Positions 9,890 to 19,981 of a stretch of DNA of 64,000 nt are shown piece after piece. The position numbers were made by a program, and so were the translations under genes. The notes below the pieces were generated by a model, which saw only the letters and a list, made by a program, of their open reading frames with translations, was not told the DNA's origin and did not search any database. The stretch comes from Chitinophagales bacterium (GTDB lineage Bacteria; Bacteroidota; Bacteroidia; Chitinophagales; UBA2359). The first letter of the stretch is position 1. Each line of letters starts with the position of its first letter. Location: assembly GCA_041392475.1 (NCBI GenBank), contig JAWKLZ010000001.1, positions 2,170,001 through 2,234,000 of the forward strand. Reading direction: 5' to 3'.

Positions 9890-12448
9890 TTACTTTTTCT
9901 CGCTCATGTTTTGCAGATATTGCTCCAATTCAAAACTATCAGGGAAATAAACTTCCCGAGCCTTACTCCCCACATTTGGGCCGACAATCCCCATGGCTTC
10001 CAGCTGATCCATAATGCGTCCTGCACGATTGTAACCCAATTTTAACCGCCTTTGCAGCAAAGAAGTAGAGCCTTGTTGGTGTTGAACAATGATGTGGGCT
10101 GCTTCTTCAAACAGTTCATCCATTTCCATATCATCAGCCCCACCACGTTTGTCGTCATCATCACTGTATTCAGGCAGCAAAAATGGACTCGGATACCCTC
10201 TTTGTTTCCCAATAAATTCGGTGATATTGTCCACCTCAGGCGTATCGACAAACGTACCCTGCAAACGGATCACATCACCACCATAAGATACCAACATATC
10301 TCCACGTCCAATCAATTGATTGGCTCCTCCCATGTCCAAAATAGTACGAGAATCCACCTTTGAAGTAACTCTAAACGCAATTCGAACAGGAAAGTTGGCC
10401 TTAATTGTACCTGTGATGATATTTACAGTAGGTCGCTGAGTAGCAATTACTAAGTGAATTCCGATTGCCCTCGCCAACTGCGCCAAACGTGCGATTGGCA
10501 TTTCGATTTCTTTTCCTGCGGTCATAATCAAGTCGGCAAACTCGTCAATGACCAACACAAAATAAGGGAGGAAGCGGTGTCCCTTCAATGGGTTCAGTTT
10601 GCGCTGTTTGAATTTGCGGTTGTATTCTTTGATGTTGCGGACGTGAGCATTTTTCAACAAATCATAGCGTTGGTCCATCTCAATACACAGTGCATTAAGG
10701 GTTTGCACCACTTGTTTGGTATCGGTGACAATCGCTTCTTCTGCCCCTGGCAATTTCGCCAAATAGTGCATTTCAATGGTATTGAAGAGCGACAACTCCA
10801 CTTTTTTGGGATCAATCATCACAAATTTCAATTCAGCAGGGTGTTTGCGGTAGAGTAGTGAAACCAATATAGAGTTGAGACACACAGATTTACCCTGCCC
10901 TGTTGCACCTGCCATGAGCAAGTGTGGCATTTTGGATAAGTCTGCAATGTAATTTTCGTTAGAAATTGTCCTTCCCAAAGCAATCGGCAATTCCATTTTT
11001 GTTTTCTGAAACTGTTCCGATTCTAATATGCTTCGAAGAGATACAATTTCTTTTTTACGGTTCGGTACTTCAATCCCCACTGTTCCTTTGCCAGGCATCG
11101 GTGCAATGATACGGATACCCAATGCTGCCAAACTTAAGGCAATGTCATCTTCTAAGTTCCTAATTCGAGAAATACGCACACCAGGCGCAGGGACGATTTC
11201 GTAAAGTGTAACCGTAGGCCCTGGGGTTGCTTTTATTTTAGAAATTTCAATATTGTAGTTGTTGAGTGTCTGAACAATCTGTTCTTTGTTTGCCTCCAAC
11301 TCCTCCATGCTGACTTCAATTCTATCTGCTTCATAGAGGTCTTGTCCATAATATTCAAGCAATTCAACCGAAGGTAGTTTGTACTCTCCTAAGTCCAAAG
11401 TAGGGTCATACTCTTCATTCTCTACTGTATCATTTTCCTCCAACTCAGGTAGCGGAACGACTACGCCTGTATCAAGTTTTGATTTTGAAGTTTTGGTAGG
11501 TTTTTCTTCTACACCATCAACTGCTACGATATCGAGCGATAAATCACTTTGATCGAGGCTATCTTTTTTTCGTTTGTCTTTTAGTAGTGTTTGGCTATTG
11601 GCATCAAAACTCATTTCTATCTGCTTGCCATTGGCAGTTAGCAAGACCTCATCCTCATTCATTGGAGCCAATGTAGGATTGATACTACGAGTTTTTGAGT
11701 TGGTTTGTGTTTTAGTACTTGTTGCAGTGGAGTTTGCAGTAGGATTTTTTTCAAAGGTGAAAAATCGAAAAATAGGTTTTACCCATTTGTGGTTCGCAAA
11801 TCGCTGGTACTTTTGCTCCAAATAAGCAATTTCTATGTCAAACATTGCAATCAAGACAACTGCCAAACAAAACAACAAGAACAGACCTGTACCCAAAATT
11901 CCGATAAAGGATATGAGCCAATTACTAACATACGAGCCGAAACCTCCGCCAAAAGGAAATCCAGAGGTACTTCCTGAGGATAAAAAACCGAGTATAGTGG
12001 CCAATAAGATAGTGCCTAAAAAGGCGTATTGATAAATTCTGGCAAGGAGAATGGGAGAATTTTTGTAAATCCACTTCAATCCTGTGAGGAATAATACGCC
12101 TACCCAGATGAAAGCGGCTAAACCAAACCATCGGTAAATGAACAGATGGGAGAATACACTTCCCAAACGTCCTATGATGTTGCTGCTTTCAGCATGGGAG
12201 AAAAACAAAAAATACCACGGTGCATCCTTGACCTCACTGTGGTCAATGCTCCATGTGTTTAGGTAGGAAATAAAGGCTAAAAGCAAAAAAACTGCAAATA
12301 AACAAAGAGCCAGCCCACAAATTCGATGTGTGCGAGGGTTTGTCAATACGCTTATGACTTTGCGAATGATTAACTTTGTATTGTCTAATAGGACAGAATT
12401 TTTCTTTTTGCTTCTTCCACGACTCGAACTTTTCTTTCTTGTTGCCAT
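9890..12448 (-). CDS. ftsK: DNA translocase FtsK/SpoIIIE
   Basis: 852 residues. Moves chromosomal DNA through the closing division septum and activates XerCD at dif. The N-terminus is basic (RKKSSSRGRSKKK) and is followed by four hydrophobic segments between about residues 40 and 215 that anchor it at the septum. An acidic linker leads to the motor: Walker A GATGQGKSVCLNS, Walker B FVLVIDEFADLIM, and the conserved ATQRPTVNIITGTIKANFP. The C-terminal winged-helix gamma domain that reads KOPS is visible as RLKLGYNRAGRIMDQLEAMG. Probably heads an operon with the LolA-like gene downstream. Confidence 0.97.
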   Translation of the reverse strand: MATRKKSSSRGRSKKKNSVLLDNTKLIIRKVISVLTNPRTHRICGLALCLFAVFLLLAFISYLNTWSIDHSEVKDAPWYFLFFSHAESSNIIGRLGSVFSHLFIYRWFGLAAFIWVGVLFLTGLKWIYKNSPILLARIYQYAFLGTILLATILGFLSSGSTSGFPFGGGFGSYVSNWLISFIGILGTGLFLLFCLAVVLIAMFDIEIAYLEQKYQRFANHKWVKPIFRFFTFEKNPTANSTATSTKTQTNSKTRSINPTLAPMNEDEVLLTANGKQIEMSFDANSQTLLKDKRKKDSLDQSDLSLDIVAVDGVEEKPTKTSKSKLDTGVVVPLPELEENDTVENEEYDPTLDLGEYKLPSVELLEYYGQDLYEADRIEVSMEELEANKEQIVQTLNNYNIEISKIKATPGPTVTLYEIVPAPGVRISRIRNLEDDIALSLAALGIRIIAPMPGKGTVGIEVPNRKKEIVSLRSILESEQFQKTKMELPIALGRTISNENYIADLSKMPHLLMAGATGQGKSVCLNSILVSLLYRKHPAELKFVMIDPKKVELSLFNTIEMHYLAKLPGAEEAIVTDTKQVVQTLNALCIEMDQRYDLLKNAHVRNIKEYNRKFKQRKLNPLKGHRFLPYFVLVIDEFADLIMTAGKEIEMPIARLAQLARAIGIHLVIATQRPTVNIITGTIKANFPVRIAFRVTSKVDSRTILDMGGANQLIGRGDMLVSYGGDVIRLQGTFVDTPEVDNITEFIGKQRGYPSPFLLPEYSDDDDKRGGADDMEMDELFEEAAHIIVQHQQGSTSLLQRRLKLGYNRAGRIMDQLEAMGIVGPNVGSKAREVYFPDSFELEQYLQNMSEKK

Positions 12449-12670
12449 TGAACAAAATTAACAAATTTTTGGCAGTAATTGGTTCATAAATGGAAACCAA
12501 TACTTCAATTTTAGGGTTATCTTGCTAAAAAATTTTGATAAATGCCATTTTACTTATATTTCTGCAAAAATGACTGTTTTTCTTGTTTTTTTCTAAAAAT
12601 CATTAACGCATAGTTTGAAAATATCTTCTAAATAAAGACCTTTATTCATTCAAAATTTTGACATATCGCT

Positions 12671-13402
12671 ATGATTCAACAGGCAAAACTACAAAATATA
12701 CTTTTTATAGACATCGAAACGGTTCCCATTGCGCCAAAATTTGAAGAACTTTCGGAAGAAATGCAAAAATTGTGGTCTTATAGAATCAACCGATTCAAAC
12801 CAGAAGAGGCAGACGAGAGTGAATATTACTTTGACAAATCGGGCGTATATGCAGAGTTTGGAAAAATTGTCTGTATTTCTGCGGGTTTTTTCACCCACAA
12901 AAATGAGGATGAGCCGTACCGTTTTCGGGTAAAATCTTTTTATGGTCATGATGAAAAAGAAGTCCTTGGTGAATTTCTGAATTTACTTCAAAACCACTTC
13001 AACAATCCCTCTCGTTATTTTTTGTGCGGACACAACATTCGGGAGTTTGACATACCTTATATGTGCCGCCGTGCCGTGATTCACCAATTGCCGCTTCCCA
13101 ATATGCTTGACATCAACGCATTGAAGCCATGGGAAGTTCCCTACATTGATACCATGAGGGCTTGGAAATTTGGTGATTACAAAAATTTCACCTCTCTCCA
13201 TCTTTTAGCCACCCTTTTAGACATTCCTACACCCAAAAGCGATATGGAAGGCAAAGAAGTGGCAACGGTTTATTGGGAAAAAGACGGTCTGGAACGCATC
13301 CACAAGTACTGTCAACAAGATGTTGTAGCGACAGCCCAGCTTCTACTTCGCTTCAAAAGACTACCACTTATTGACAATGAACAGATTACTTTTATAAACT
13401 AA
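12671..13402 (+). CDS. Predicted 3'-5' exonuclease, PolB-like (DEDD superfamily)
   Basis: 243 residues. The exonuclease motifs of the DnaQ/PolB-like group are clear: Exo I NILFIDIETVP near residue 10-20 with D and E, Exo II RYFLCGHNIREFDIPYMCRR near residue 117-136, and Exo III YCQQDVVATAQLLLRF near the end. Such proteins remove nucleotides from 3' ends using two metal ions; the cellular role of this stand-alone form is not established. Divergent from ftsK, with a 222-bp AT-rich spacer containing no other gene. Confidence 0.85.
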   Translation: MIQQAKLQNILFIDIETVPIAPKFEELSEEMQKLWSYRINRFKPEEADESEYYFDKSGVYAEFGKIVCISAGFFTHKNEDEPYRFRVKSFYGHDEKEVLGEFLNLLQNHFNNPSRYFLCGHNIREFDIPYMCRRAVIHQLPLPNMLDINALKPWEVPYIDTMRAWKFGDYKNFTSLHLLATLLDIPTPKSDMEGKEVATVYWEKDGLERIHKYCQQDVVATAQLLLRFKRLPLIDNEQITFIN

Positions 13403-13449
13403 AAACCTCTGTTATAACAATGAATAACCGCAATACACCTTTAGCACTA

Positions 13450-13479
13450 TTGTTTTTCGATAGAATAAAATTATATTTG
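13450..13479 (+). promoter_or_regulatory. Bacteroidota-type promoter for the exosortase operon
   Basis: TTG at 13450-13452, a 19-bp spacer, then TATATTTG at 13472-13479. This fits the Bacteroidota consensus (-33 TTG, -7 TAnnTTTG) exactly. The ATG of the exosortase gene is 39 bp downstream. Confidence 0.75.
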
Positions 13480-13517
13480 CAGCGATAAATTTACTTCAAT
13501 TGAAAGACTAAAAAATC

Positions 13518-14096
13518 ATGGAAGAAAAATCTACAAACCATACCTCAAAAAAATCTCAAAAAAGAAAATCCAATAGTAAAGGACGCTCTTCAATCTTGTT
13601 ATTTATTGTCGGCTTTATTGTCATCATGGCTATATTTTATGCTTTCTTCAATACCGATTTCTTTAGAGAAAATATACTTGCCCACGTTGCCAATGTCAAC
13701 GCTAGCATATCAAGTTGGATTTTGAATCTATTTGGACAAGGCACTACTGCTTCTGGTAGCTCTGTATCTTCCTCCATTTTTTCGATTAAAGTCGAGACAG
13801 GTTGCGATGGTATTGAACCCATTGCACTCTTTGCCACTGCTGTTTTGGTTTTCCCCGTAGCGTTCAACTATAAATGGCCTGGCGTACTGGTAGGCAGCGC
13901 ATTTTTAGCAATTATGAACCTATTGCGTGTTATTTCCTTGTTTTTGGTGGGTGTTTACATACCCAGTTTTTTCGACTTTATGCACGTTGAAGTATGGCAG
14001 GTAATTTTCATCATCTTAGCCATTGTCACTTGGTTGGTTTGGGTTCAATGGGTGATGCGAAAACAAGCTGCTCTCCGGACAGTGAAAGCAAAATAG
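13518..14096 (+). CDS. Exosortase/archaeosortase family transpeptidase
   Basis: 192 residues with a charged cytosolic N-terminus and several transmembrane segments. The family's catalytic triad is visible: Cys in ETGCDGIEP (about residue 95), Arg in NLLRVISLF (about 140) and His in FDFMHVEVWQ (about 155). Exosortases cleave a short C-terminal sorting signal and transfer the protein to a cell-surface carrier or polymer. The protein is short compared with proteobacterial EpsH-type forms and resembles the compact single-domain classes. It is followed 40 bp later by a membrane protein likely to be its partner. No protein with an evident PEP-CTERM-like tail was seen in the window. Confidence 0.85.
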   Translation: MEEKSTNHTSKKSQKRKSNSKGRSSILLFIVGFIVIMAIFYAFFNTDFFRENILAHVANVNASISSWILNLFGQGTTASGSSVSSSIFSIKVETGCDGIEPIALFATAVLVFPVAFNYKWPGVLVGSAFLAIMNLLRVISLFLVGVYIPSFFDFMHVEVWQVIFIILAIVTWLVWVQWVMRKQAALRTVKAK

Positions 14097-14136
14097 CCAA
14101 AGTCATTTAGCATCACCAAATAGTCAGTATTCAACC

Positions 14137-14799
14137 ATGTTTTCACTCAAACCTATCCTATTTTTTGCTGCAAAAGTCTTGGTATTTTATCTACTATTAG
14201 TAGGCTTATTTTCTTGGTGGGGAGTATCTTTCACCAGAACCTTCAATAAAATCAATACCTATGTTTTTGAAGATTTTGGCTCGAATGGATTGGTACAATT
14301 TAAGGTAAGCAATCCTAAAAAAACACCCTTCAATATAAAAATGGACATCATCAGCAAAAAGATGATTGCAGAAGTACAACGCAAAGCAAAACACGGAGAT
14401 ACAAGTGCTACTGTCAAAACGGTTTTCTATCAATTTGATGTTTGGCTGTACGCCGTTTTGCCCATAATTGTGGTCATGAGTTTCATTCTGGCATCCCCTG
14501 TTCCACCACTTCAAATGCTCAAAGCCCTTGCATTGGGGCTGCTTATTTCTCAACTAATTGTATTCTTAAAAATGGGTATCACCATTACGGATGAAACCTA
14601 CCGACAAGCGTGGTTGCAGGTCAATGACTCATGGTGGCACACTTTTTTCGGAAACCCTTCTGCAACTGCTGCCCTCAAAGACATCTTCAAATTTGTAGGT
14701 TTCAGCCTCATTATCTCTGTATTAATTTGGGTAGGAGTCACTTTCCGCCCAAAAGATTGGAAGCGATTCAGCAGGATTTTTGACCAAATAGATGTGTAG
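14137..14799 (+). CDS. Exosortase-associated membrane protein (inferred)
   Basis: 220 residues with hydrophobic segments at about 5-28, 105-125, 132-152 and 190-212, and a polar periplasmic or cytosolic stretch at about 35-100. I do not recognise a named domain. Its position 40 bp after the exosortase, with no terminator between, and the fact that some exosortases (for example XrtH) have a dedicated membrane partner encoded next door, make it a candidate accessory subunit. The stop codon lies one base from the stop of the convergent sulfatase gene (14799/14801). Confidence 0.6.
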   Translation: MFSLKPILFFAAKVLVFYLLLVGLFSWWGVSFTRTFNKINTYVFEDFGSNGLVQFKVSNPKKTPFNIKMDIISKKMIAEVQRKAKHGDTSATVKTVFYQFDVWLYAVLPIIVVMSFILASPVPPLQMLKALALGLLISQLIVFLKMGITITDETYRQAWLQVNDSWWHTFFGNPSATAALKDIFKFVGFSLIISVLIWVGVTFRPKDWKRFSRIFDQIDV

Positions 14800-14800
14800 A

Positions 14801-16318
14801 TCAATATGTTCCATGATACTGATAGTCAAACCGCCTTCCTTTATCTCGCTTCAAAAGCATCTGACCTCCACCTGTACCTTCAATCCAATCAAACAATTTA
14901 TCCCGCAATTCCTCCGATAACTTCGTATATTCTGGATTCCGAATCAAATTATTCATTTCCTGTGGGTCATTTTTTAGATCATAGAGTTCGTTGATATCCC
15001 AAATACCGTGGTAGCGAATGTATTTGTATTGATTTGTTCTAATTGCGTGAACGGTAGGTGTTTGTGGAAAAGGTCGCTCCCAAAAATATTCGTAGTAAAT
15101 TGTATCTTTCCAGTCCATATCCTCGCCCTTCAATAGAGGCACAAACGAAGCCCCATCCATATTTGCAGGAGTTTCAAGCCCTGCCAAATCCAAAATAGTA
15201 GGCGCAATGTCAATGTTTTGAATCACCTCCTCCACCTTTGAAGTAGCGGGTATCAACCCCTCCCCCATCACCAACAAAGGCACACGCATAGATTCTTCAT
15301 AAGCCTGTCGTTTGTCAATCAGTCCATGTTCACCAAATGAAAAACCATTATCCCCCATGTAAAAAACCACCGTATTTTCCATCAAATCATTCTTCTCCAA
15401 ATAATCCAATACCTCTCCAATACTTTCATCCAAAGCCAACAGTGTTTCGCAGTAGTGTTTGTAGAAATCGTCAAATTTTATTTGACCGTGGTACATATAA
15501 TCCACTCCATGCCAACTGTATCGCTGCGCTTTCACCCAATTCGGGACATCCTTGTAGTTGTATTCAGAAGTATCGACCGTTGCTCTTTCATGTTCAGGAG
15601 GAAACATGGTAGGCGGGTAGTCAATTTTTTCGTTGGCATATTTATCTTTGTGTCGAGGAGCAGGTTCGAAGTCGGAGTGAACGGCTTTATGTGACAAATA
15701 CATGAAAAAAGGTTTTTCTTTCGGACGATTGTCCAAAAACTCTACAGCATATTTGGTCAATACATCCGTCACATAACTGCTATCTGTATATTCCACTCGC
15801 TCGCCATTTACATTCATTGAAGGATTGAAATAGTTACCTTGTCCTTTGAAACTCGCCCAATAATCAAAGCCAGGGCGAGGATCATCATGGTGTTCGCCCA
15901 TGTGCCATTTGCCGATATAAGCGGTTTCATAACCACCCTTTTGCAGGTATTTTGGAAAGAAAACTGCACTATCTGGTACCAAAGATTGATTGTCGACCAC
16001 TGCATGATGGTGCGTATATTGCCCCGTCAAAATTGAAGCCCGACTTGGTGAACAAAGTGAAGTACTCACAAAAGCATTTTGGATATGCGCTCCTTCTCTC
16101 GCCATTCTATCCATATTGGGCGTTTCCAAAAACGGTACTTTGCCTGTAAAACCCATAAAATCGTATCGGTGGTCATCACTTAATATGAAAATGACATTTT
16201 TTTTGCCTGTATTTTCAAAGGTTGTTTTTGCAGTAGTTGAAGATTTAAAATCCGTTTTTTGCATAGAAGTGCAGACAAAAAGGAATGCTAATAATATCGA
16301 GAAGTAGAAGTATTTCAT
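14801..16318 (-). CDS. Secreted sulfatase of the formylglycine-dependent type
   Basis: 505 residues with a signal peptide. Hydrolyses sulfate esters, probably on a glycan. The maturation motif CSPSRASILTG begins at Cys89 (C-x-P-x-R), so the cysteine would be converted to formylglycine; other family sites are FILSDDHRYDFMG (metal-binding Asp pair), YIGKWHMGEHH and VVFYMGDNGFSFGEHG. No formylglycine-generating enzyme or anaerobic maturase is in the window. It is the last gene of the PUL, 38 bp behind the GH3 gene on the same strand, so it is probably co-expressed and suggests that the glycan or its companion carries sulfate. Confidence 0.93.
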   Translation of the reverse strand: MKYFYFSILLAFLFVCTSMQKTDFKSSTTAKTTFENTGKKNVIFILSDDHRYDFMGFTGKVPFLETPNMDRMAREGAHIQNAFVSTSLCSPSRASILTGQYTHHHAVVDNQSLVPDSAVFFPKYLQKGGYETAYIGKWHMGEHHDDPRPGFDYWASFKGQGNYFNPSMNVNGERVEYTDSSYVTDVLTKYAVEFLDNRPKEKPFFMYLSHKAVHSDFEPAPRHKDKYANEKIDYPPTMFPPEHERATVDTSEYNYKDVPNWVKAQRYSWHGVDYMYHGQIKFDDFYKHYCETLLALDESIGEVLDYLEKNDLMENTVVFYMGDNGFSFGEHGLIDKRQAYEESMRVPLLVMGEGLIPATSKVEEVIQNIDIAPTILDLAGLETPANMDGASFVPLLKGEDMDWKDTIYYEYFWERPFPQTPTVHAIRTNQYKYIRYHGIWDINELYDLKNDPQEMNNLIRNPEYTKLSEELRDKLFDWIEGTGGGQMLLKRDKGRRFDYQYHGTY

Positions 16319-16356
16319 TGCGAGATGGTTTTTATTCTAAATATTCATTCATTTGC

Positions 16357-18570
16357 TTACTTCAAAGTAAAATCCGCCTCCAACACATCTACCGAACTAC
16401 CTCCCACAAACACCTTAAAATCACCTGATTCTGCCACAAACTCCATTTGCTGATTGTAATACTTCAAATCCTCCGAAGTCAATTTGAAGGTGATTGTCTC
16501 GTCTCCTCCCGCCTTCAAAGACACCTTGCGGAATGCCCTCAAATCTTTGACAGGACGAGTCGTGCTACCCACCAAATCACGAATATACAATTGCACCGTT
16601 TCCAAGCCATCCATTTTACCAGTATTGGTAATTTTAACCGAAACTTCCAAGGTTTCATCCATACCCATTTCGGTTTTGTTGACCTTCAAATCGCTGTATT
16701 CGAAGGTCGTGTAACTCAATCCATATCCAAAAGGATACAAAGGTTCATTGGGAACATCTATGTATTTTGAAGTATATTTGTCTGTTGCATTAAAAGGTCG
16801 TCCCGTGTTTTTCATGGCGTAATAAATCGGAATTTGCCCTACATTTCGAGGGAAAGTAATCACCAATTTGCCAGAAGGGTTGTAGTCACCCAACAAAACA
16901 TCAACGATTGCAGGTCCAGTCATTGTACCTAAATGCCAAGCGTTTACAATTGCAGGGATATTTTCGTCCATCCATGAAATAGTCAGGGGGCGACCTGCCA
17001 TGACTACCGCAATGATAGGCTTACCTGTTGCGTGAATCGCTTCTAAAAGGGCTTGCTGACCACCTGGCAAATCCAAATTGCTACGGCTGGCAGCTTCTCC
17101 ATTTTGTCGGTAATTTTCACCAATCGCCATAATCACCACATCCGCATTTTTTGCCGCTTCAATGGCTGCGTCAAAACCTTCTTCAGTCTCATTGTCCATT
17201 TTTGCGCCTTCTACATACACAATTTCGGCTTTTGGGAGTGCATCGGTTAAGGCTTTGCGAAGGGTTACGACTTTGGAAACATCGCCCGAAGCGTGCCACG
17301 ATCCCAAAACGTCTTCTTGATTGTCCCCCAAAGGCCCAATCAAGGCGATTTTTGCAGTGCTTTTGGACATCGGCAACAAAGGCTGCTCATTGACGGCTTC
17401 GTTTTTCAACAACACAATGGACTTCCGTCCTGCCTCTCGTGCGTGTTCCATCATTTCTGCCGAAAACATTACCTCTTTTTCTCGTTTTTCATCCGAGTAG
17501 CGATAAGGGTCTTCAAACAATCCCAGCTTGTATTTGTAGCGCAAAATTCGGCGGACAGCTTCGTCAATGTCTTTTTCAGTTACTTTCCCTTCTTTGACCA
17601 ATACCTGCAAATTGTTCTGAAAAACAGCTCCTTGCATGTCCATATCCACCCCTGCATTGAGTGCCAATTCACCAGCGTGTTTTTCATCGGCTGCAAAACC
17701 ATGCTGCACCATTTCGTTGATGGAAGTATAGTCCGTGACAACAAAACCTTTGAAGCCCCATTCTTTTCGCAGAATATCCTGTAACAAATATTTATTTGCA
17801 GAAGCAGGAACACCGTCCAATTCATTGAAGGAAGTCATAATGGTAGCACAACCTGCGTCAATTGCAGCTTTATAAGGGGGTAAATAGACTTCCCGTAAGA
17901 CTCTCTCGGACATATCGACTGTGTGGTAATCTCGACCTGCTTGTGCTGCGCCATAAGCTGCAAAATGTTTGACGCAAGCCAAGATGGTGTGTTTGTCTGA
18001 AAGATCATCTCCTTGATAACCTTTCACTTTGGCTGCAGCAATGAGACTACCCAAATAAGGGTCTTCGCCTGCACCTTCTGAAATTCTGCCCCAACGAGGA
18101 TCTCGACAAATATCGACCATAGGGTTGAAGGCCCAATGCAAACCACCTGCACTTGCTTCTTTGGCTGATAAATGTGCGGATTGTTCTATCACTTCCATAT
18201 CCCAACTACACGCTTCCGCCAATGGTATAGGGAAAATGGTTTTGTAGCCATGGATTACATCATAACCAAATAATAGCGGTATTCCCAAACGGGTTTCTTC
18301 TACTGCAATCTTTTGTAAATCATAGTTGTATTTAGCAGTATGGGCGTTGAACAAATTGCCGCATCGCCCTGATTTCACATCGTCTTTGTAGTTATCTCTC
18401 AATACAGGCCCTGTTTGGTCCCAACCACTGGTATAAAGGGTCAATTGTCCGATTTTCTCCTCCAAAGTCATTTTGGAGAGGAGTTTTTCTATTTTTTGTT
18501 CGGTTTTGTCTTGTGCAATAAGCGATTGGATACTCACTAATGCCAATAATATCAGTATGATCTTCTTCAT
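16357..18570 (-). CDS. Glycoside hydrolase family 3 beta-glucosidase (BglX-like)
   Basis: About 737 residues from the ATG at 18570, chosen because it opens a clean signal peptide (KKIILILLALVSIQSLIAQ) and lies 19 bp after the preceding stop; an upstream in-frame ATG at 18609 would overlap that gene. Domains: TIM barrel with IPLLFGYDVIHGYKTIFP, the substrate-binding KHFAAYG and the nucleophile Asp280 in GFKGFVVTDYTS; alpha/beta sandwich with ALIGPLGDNQEDVLGSWH; C-terminal fibronectin-like domain (YPFGYGLSYTTFEYSDL). Periplasmic exo-acting release of glucose from oligosaccharides. Pairing with two GH144-type enzymes suggests that it acts on sophoro-oligosaccharides. Confidence 0.95.
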   Translation of the reverse strand: MKKIILILLALVSIQSLIAQDKTEQKIEKLLSKMTLEEKIGQLTLYTSGWDQTGPVLRDNYKDDVKSGRCGNLFNAHTAKYNYDLQKIAVEETRLGIPLLFGYDVIHGYKTIFPIPLAEACSWDMEVIEQSAHLSAKEASAGGLHWAFNPMVDICRDPRWGRISEGAGEDPYLGSLIAAAKVKGYQGDDLSDKHTILACVKHFAAYGAAQAGRDYHTVDMSERVLREVYLPPYKAAIDAGCATIMTSFNELDGVPASANKYLLQDILRKEWGFKGFVVTDYTSINEMVQHGFAADEKHAGELALNAGVDMDMQGAVFQNNLQVLVKEGKVTEKDIDEAVRRILRYKYKLGLFEDPYRYSDEKREKEVMFSAEMMEHAREAGRKSIVLLKNEAVNEQPLLPMSKSTAKIALIGPLGDNQEDVLGSWHASGDVSKVVTLRKALTDALPKAEIVYVEGAKMDNETEEGFDAAIEAAKNADVVIMAIGENYRQNGEAASRSNLDLPGGQQALLEAIHATGKPIIAVVMAGRPLTISWMDENIPAIVNAWHLGTMTGPAIVDVLLGDYNPSGKLVITFPRNVGQIPIYYAMKNTGRPFNATDKYTSKYIDVPNEPLYPFGYGLSYTTFEYSDLKVNKTEMGMDETLEVSVKITNTGKMDGLETVQLYIRDLVGSTTRPVKDLRAFRKVSLKAGGDETITFKLTSEDLKYYNQQMEFVAESGDFKVFVGGSSVDVLEADFTLK

Positions 18571-18589
18571 TTTTATTGTATTAAAAATT

Positions 18590-19981
18590 TTATGATTTTT
18601 TGTATTCAAACCCCAGTTTCTTCAATCCATTTTGTATTTCTTCACAAGACATGAACAAGTCCCACAACATTCCACTTCGATGATTTTCTATCATCACTAC
18701 AATCGGCCCTTGATCAATTGCCAAATATTTACGAGGAAACCAGTTGTCTTGAATACTAAAGGCATCGTAGAAACCATAAGGTCCCATTAAGGTATCACCC
18801 AATTCTTCATAGAAAAAACGCATGGCATCCATGCTGTATTCGGGTGTATAAGGAATTGAAGCTAAGGCAGCAGTAGGAGCAATGACTCCCAAATCTTGTT
18901 CGGGTTTGTGGCTTGCATATCCTTTCATAGAATAACTTGAGGTGATGCCCCAATTGTCTTTGCTGTATCCTTTGAAGTGGTTTGGATTCTCTATGCAAAA
19001 TTGACGGTTAATGAGAATGTGTTTGCGGTTGTGGTCAAAATAATCGGCATATTGGTCTTTCAACCCATTGGGATTCAATCCCAAAAAGGAATAATGCGCC
19101 CAAAAAGCAGGTCCACCAAATTCGGGTGCGGCTTGGTGGCGAAGCGGCAATTGGTAGCCGTATTTTTCAGGTAGATCGTCTTTTATTTTGCCGCCTTCTG
19201 CCCAACCTTCGTGATAGACTTCTGCTGGTACACCATGTGTAGGCGAACAAGCTGCTAAGACGTAGGTAATCAAACATTCATTGTAACCTCTAATCCGAAA
19301 ATTCATGTCCCATGCAAAGTTGGGCGACCAATGCCAAAACAATACATTTTCTTTGTCTGCGCCTCTGTGCCAATCCCATTCGATGCCTTTCCACAATTCA
19401 TCGGCTTTGGCTGCCAAGGCTTTTTCACGTTCATTGCCATCCTTGAGGTATTGGCGGACACACAATAAACCTTGTGCCATAAACGAAGTTTCGACCAAAT
19501 CGCCACCATCGTCTTTTTTGCTAAAGGGTTTTACCTTGCCCGTTTCGCCATACATCCAATGTGGCCAAACGCCATGAAATCGGTCGGCTTTTTCGAGGAA
19601 ATTGGTGATTTTTTCCAAGCGATTAACGGCTTCTTCTCTGGTGATATAGCCTCTTTTTATACCCACCAAAATTGCCATGACTCCAAAACCTGCACCGCCT
19701 GAGGTTACAACTGTTTGGTCGTTTTGGGGATATACTCCGTCTGTGTGAATACGCTCGCAAGCCATTCCCGAATTGGGTTCTGCTCCATTCCAAAAGTATT
19801 GGAAAGTGCGTTCTTCAACCAAGTCCATTAGGGCTTCATCGGAGAGTTTGTTCTCTTTTGTACGGGTTGCGTTTGCAGGTTCTTTTGTGTTGGTTTGAGG
19901 ATTTGGAGAAACATTGCAGCTTACCAAGTAGAGGCAGCAAGTGATTAGGAAGAATTTTAGGGAGAAAATATTTTTTTTCAT
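18590..19981 (-). CDS. GH144-type endo-beta-1,2-glucanase (glucoamylase-like domain), lipoprotein
   Basis: 463 residues. The N-terminus has a lipobox (LYLVSC), so the protein is probably a lipid-anchored periplasmic or surface enzyme. The whole mature part is one (alpha/alpha)6 glucoamylase-like domain: ERTFQYFWNGAEPNSGMACER, TSGGAGFGVMAILVGIKRGY, DRFHGVWPHWM, DDGGDLVETSFMAQGLL, VLFWHWSPNFAWDMN, GVIAPTAALASIPYTPE, GPYGFYDAF and LAIDQGPIVVMIENHRSG. This domain type includes GH144 endo-beta-1,2-glucanase, characterised from Chitinophaga pinensis (established knowledge). A very similar domain is encoded just upstream, so the two arose by duplication. Substrate is inferred from family and neighbourhood. 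Confidence 0.85.
   Translation of the reverse strand: MKKNIFSLKFFLITCCLYLVSCNVSPNPQTNTKEPANATRTKENKLSDEALMDLVEERTFQYFWNGAEPNSGMACERIHTDGVYPQNDQTVVTSGGAGFGVMAILVGIKRGYITREEAVNRLEKITNFLEKADRFHGVWPHWMYGETGKVKPFSKKDDGGDLVETSFMAQGLLCVRQYLKDGNEREKALAAKADELWKGIEWDWHRGADKENVLFWHWSPNFAWDMNFRIRGYNECLITYVLAACSPTHGVPAEVYHEGWAEGGKIKDDLPEKYGYQLPLRHQAAPEFGGPAFWAHYSFLGLNPNGLKDQYADYFDHNRKHILINRQFCIENPNHFKGYSKDNWGITSSYSMKGYASHKPEQDLGVIAPTAALASIPYTPEYSMDAMRFFYEELGDTLMGPYGFYDAFSIQDNWFPRKYLAIDQGPIVVMIENHRSGMLWDLFMSCEEIQNGLKKLGFEYKKS

Noticed and set aside
12243..12500. 85-codon minus-strand frame across the start of ftsK
   Set aside because: It overlaps the FtsK N-terminus in another frame; the FtsK frame has clear membrane and motor motifs.
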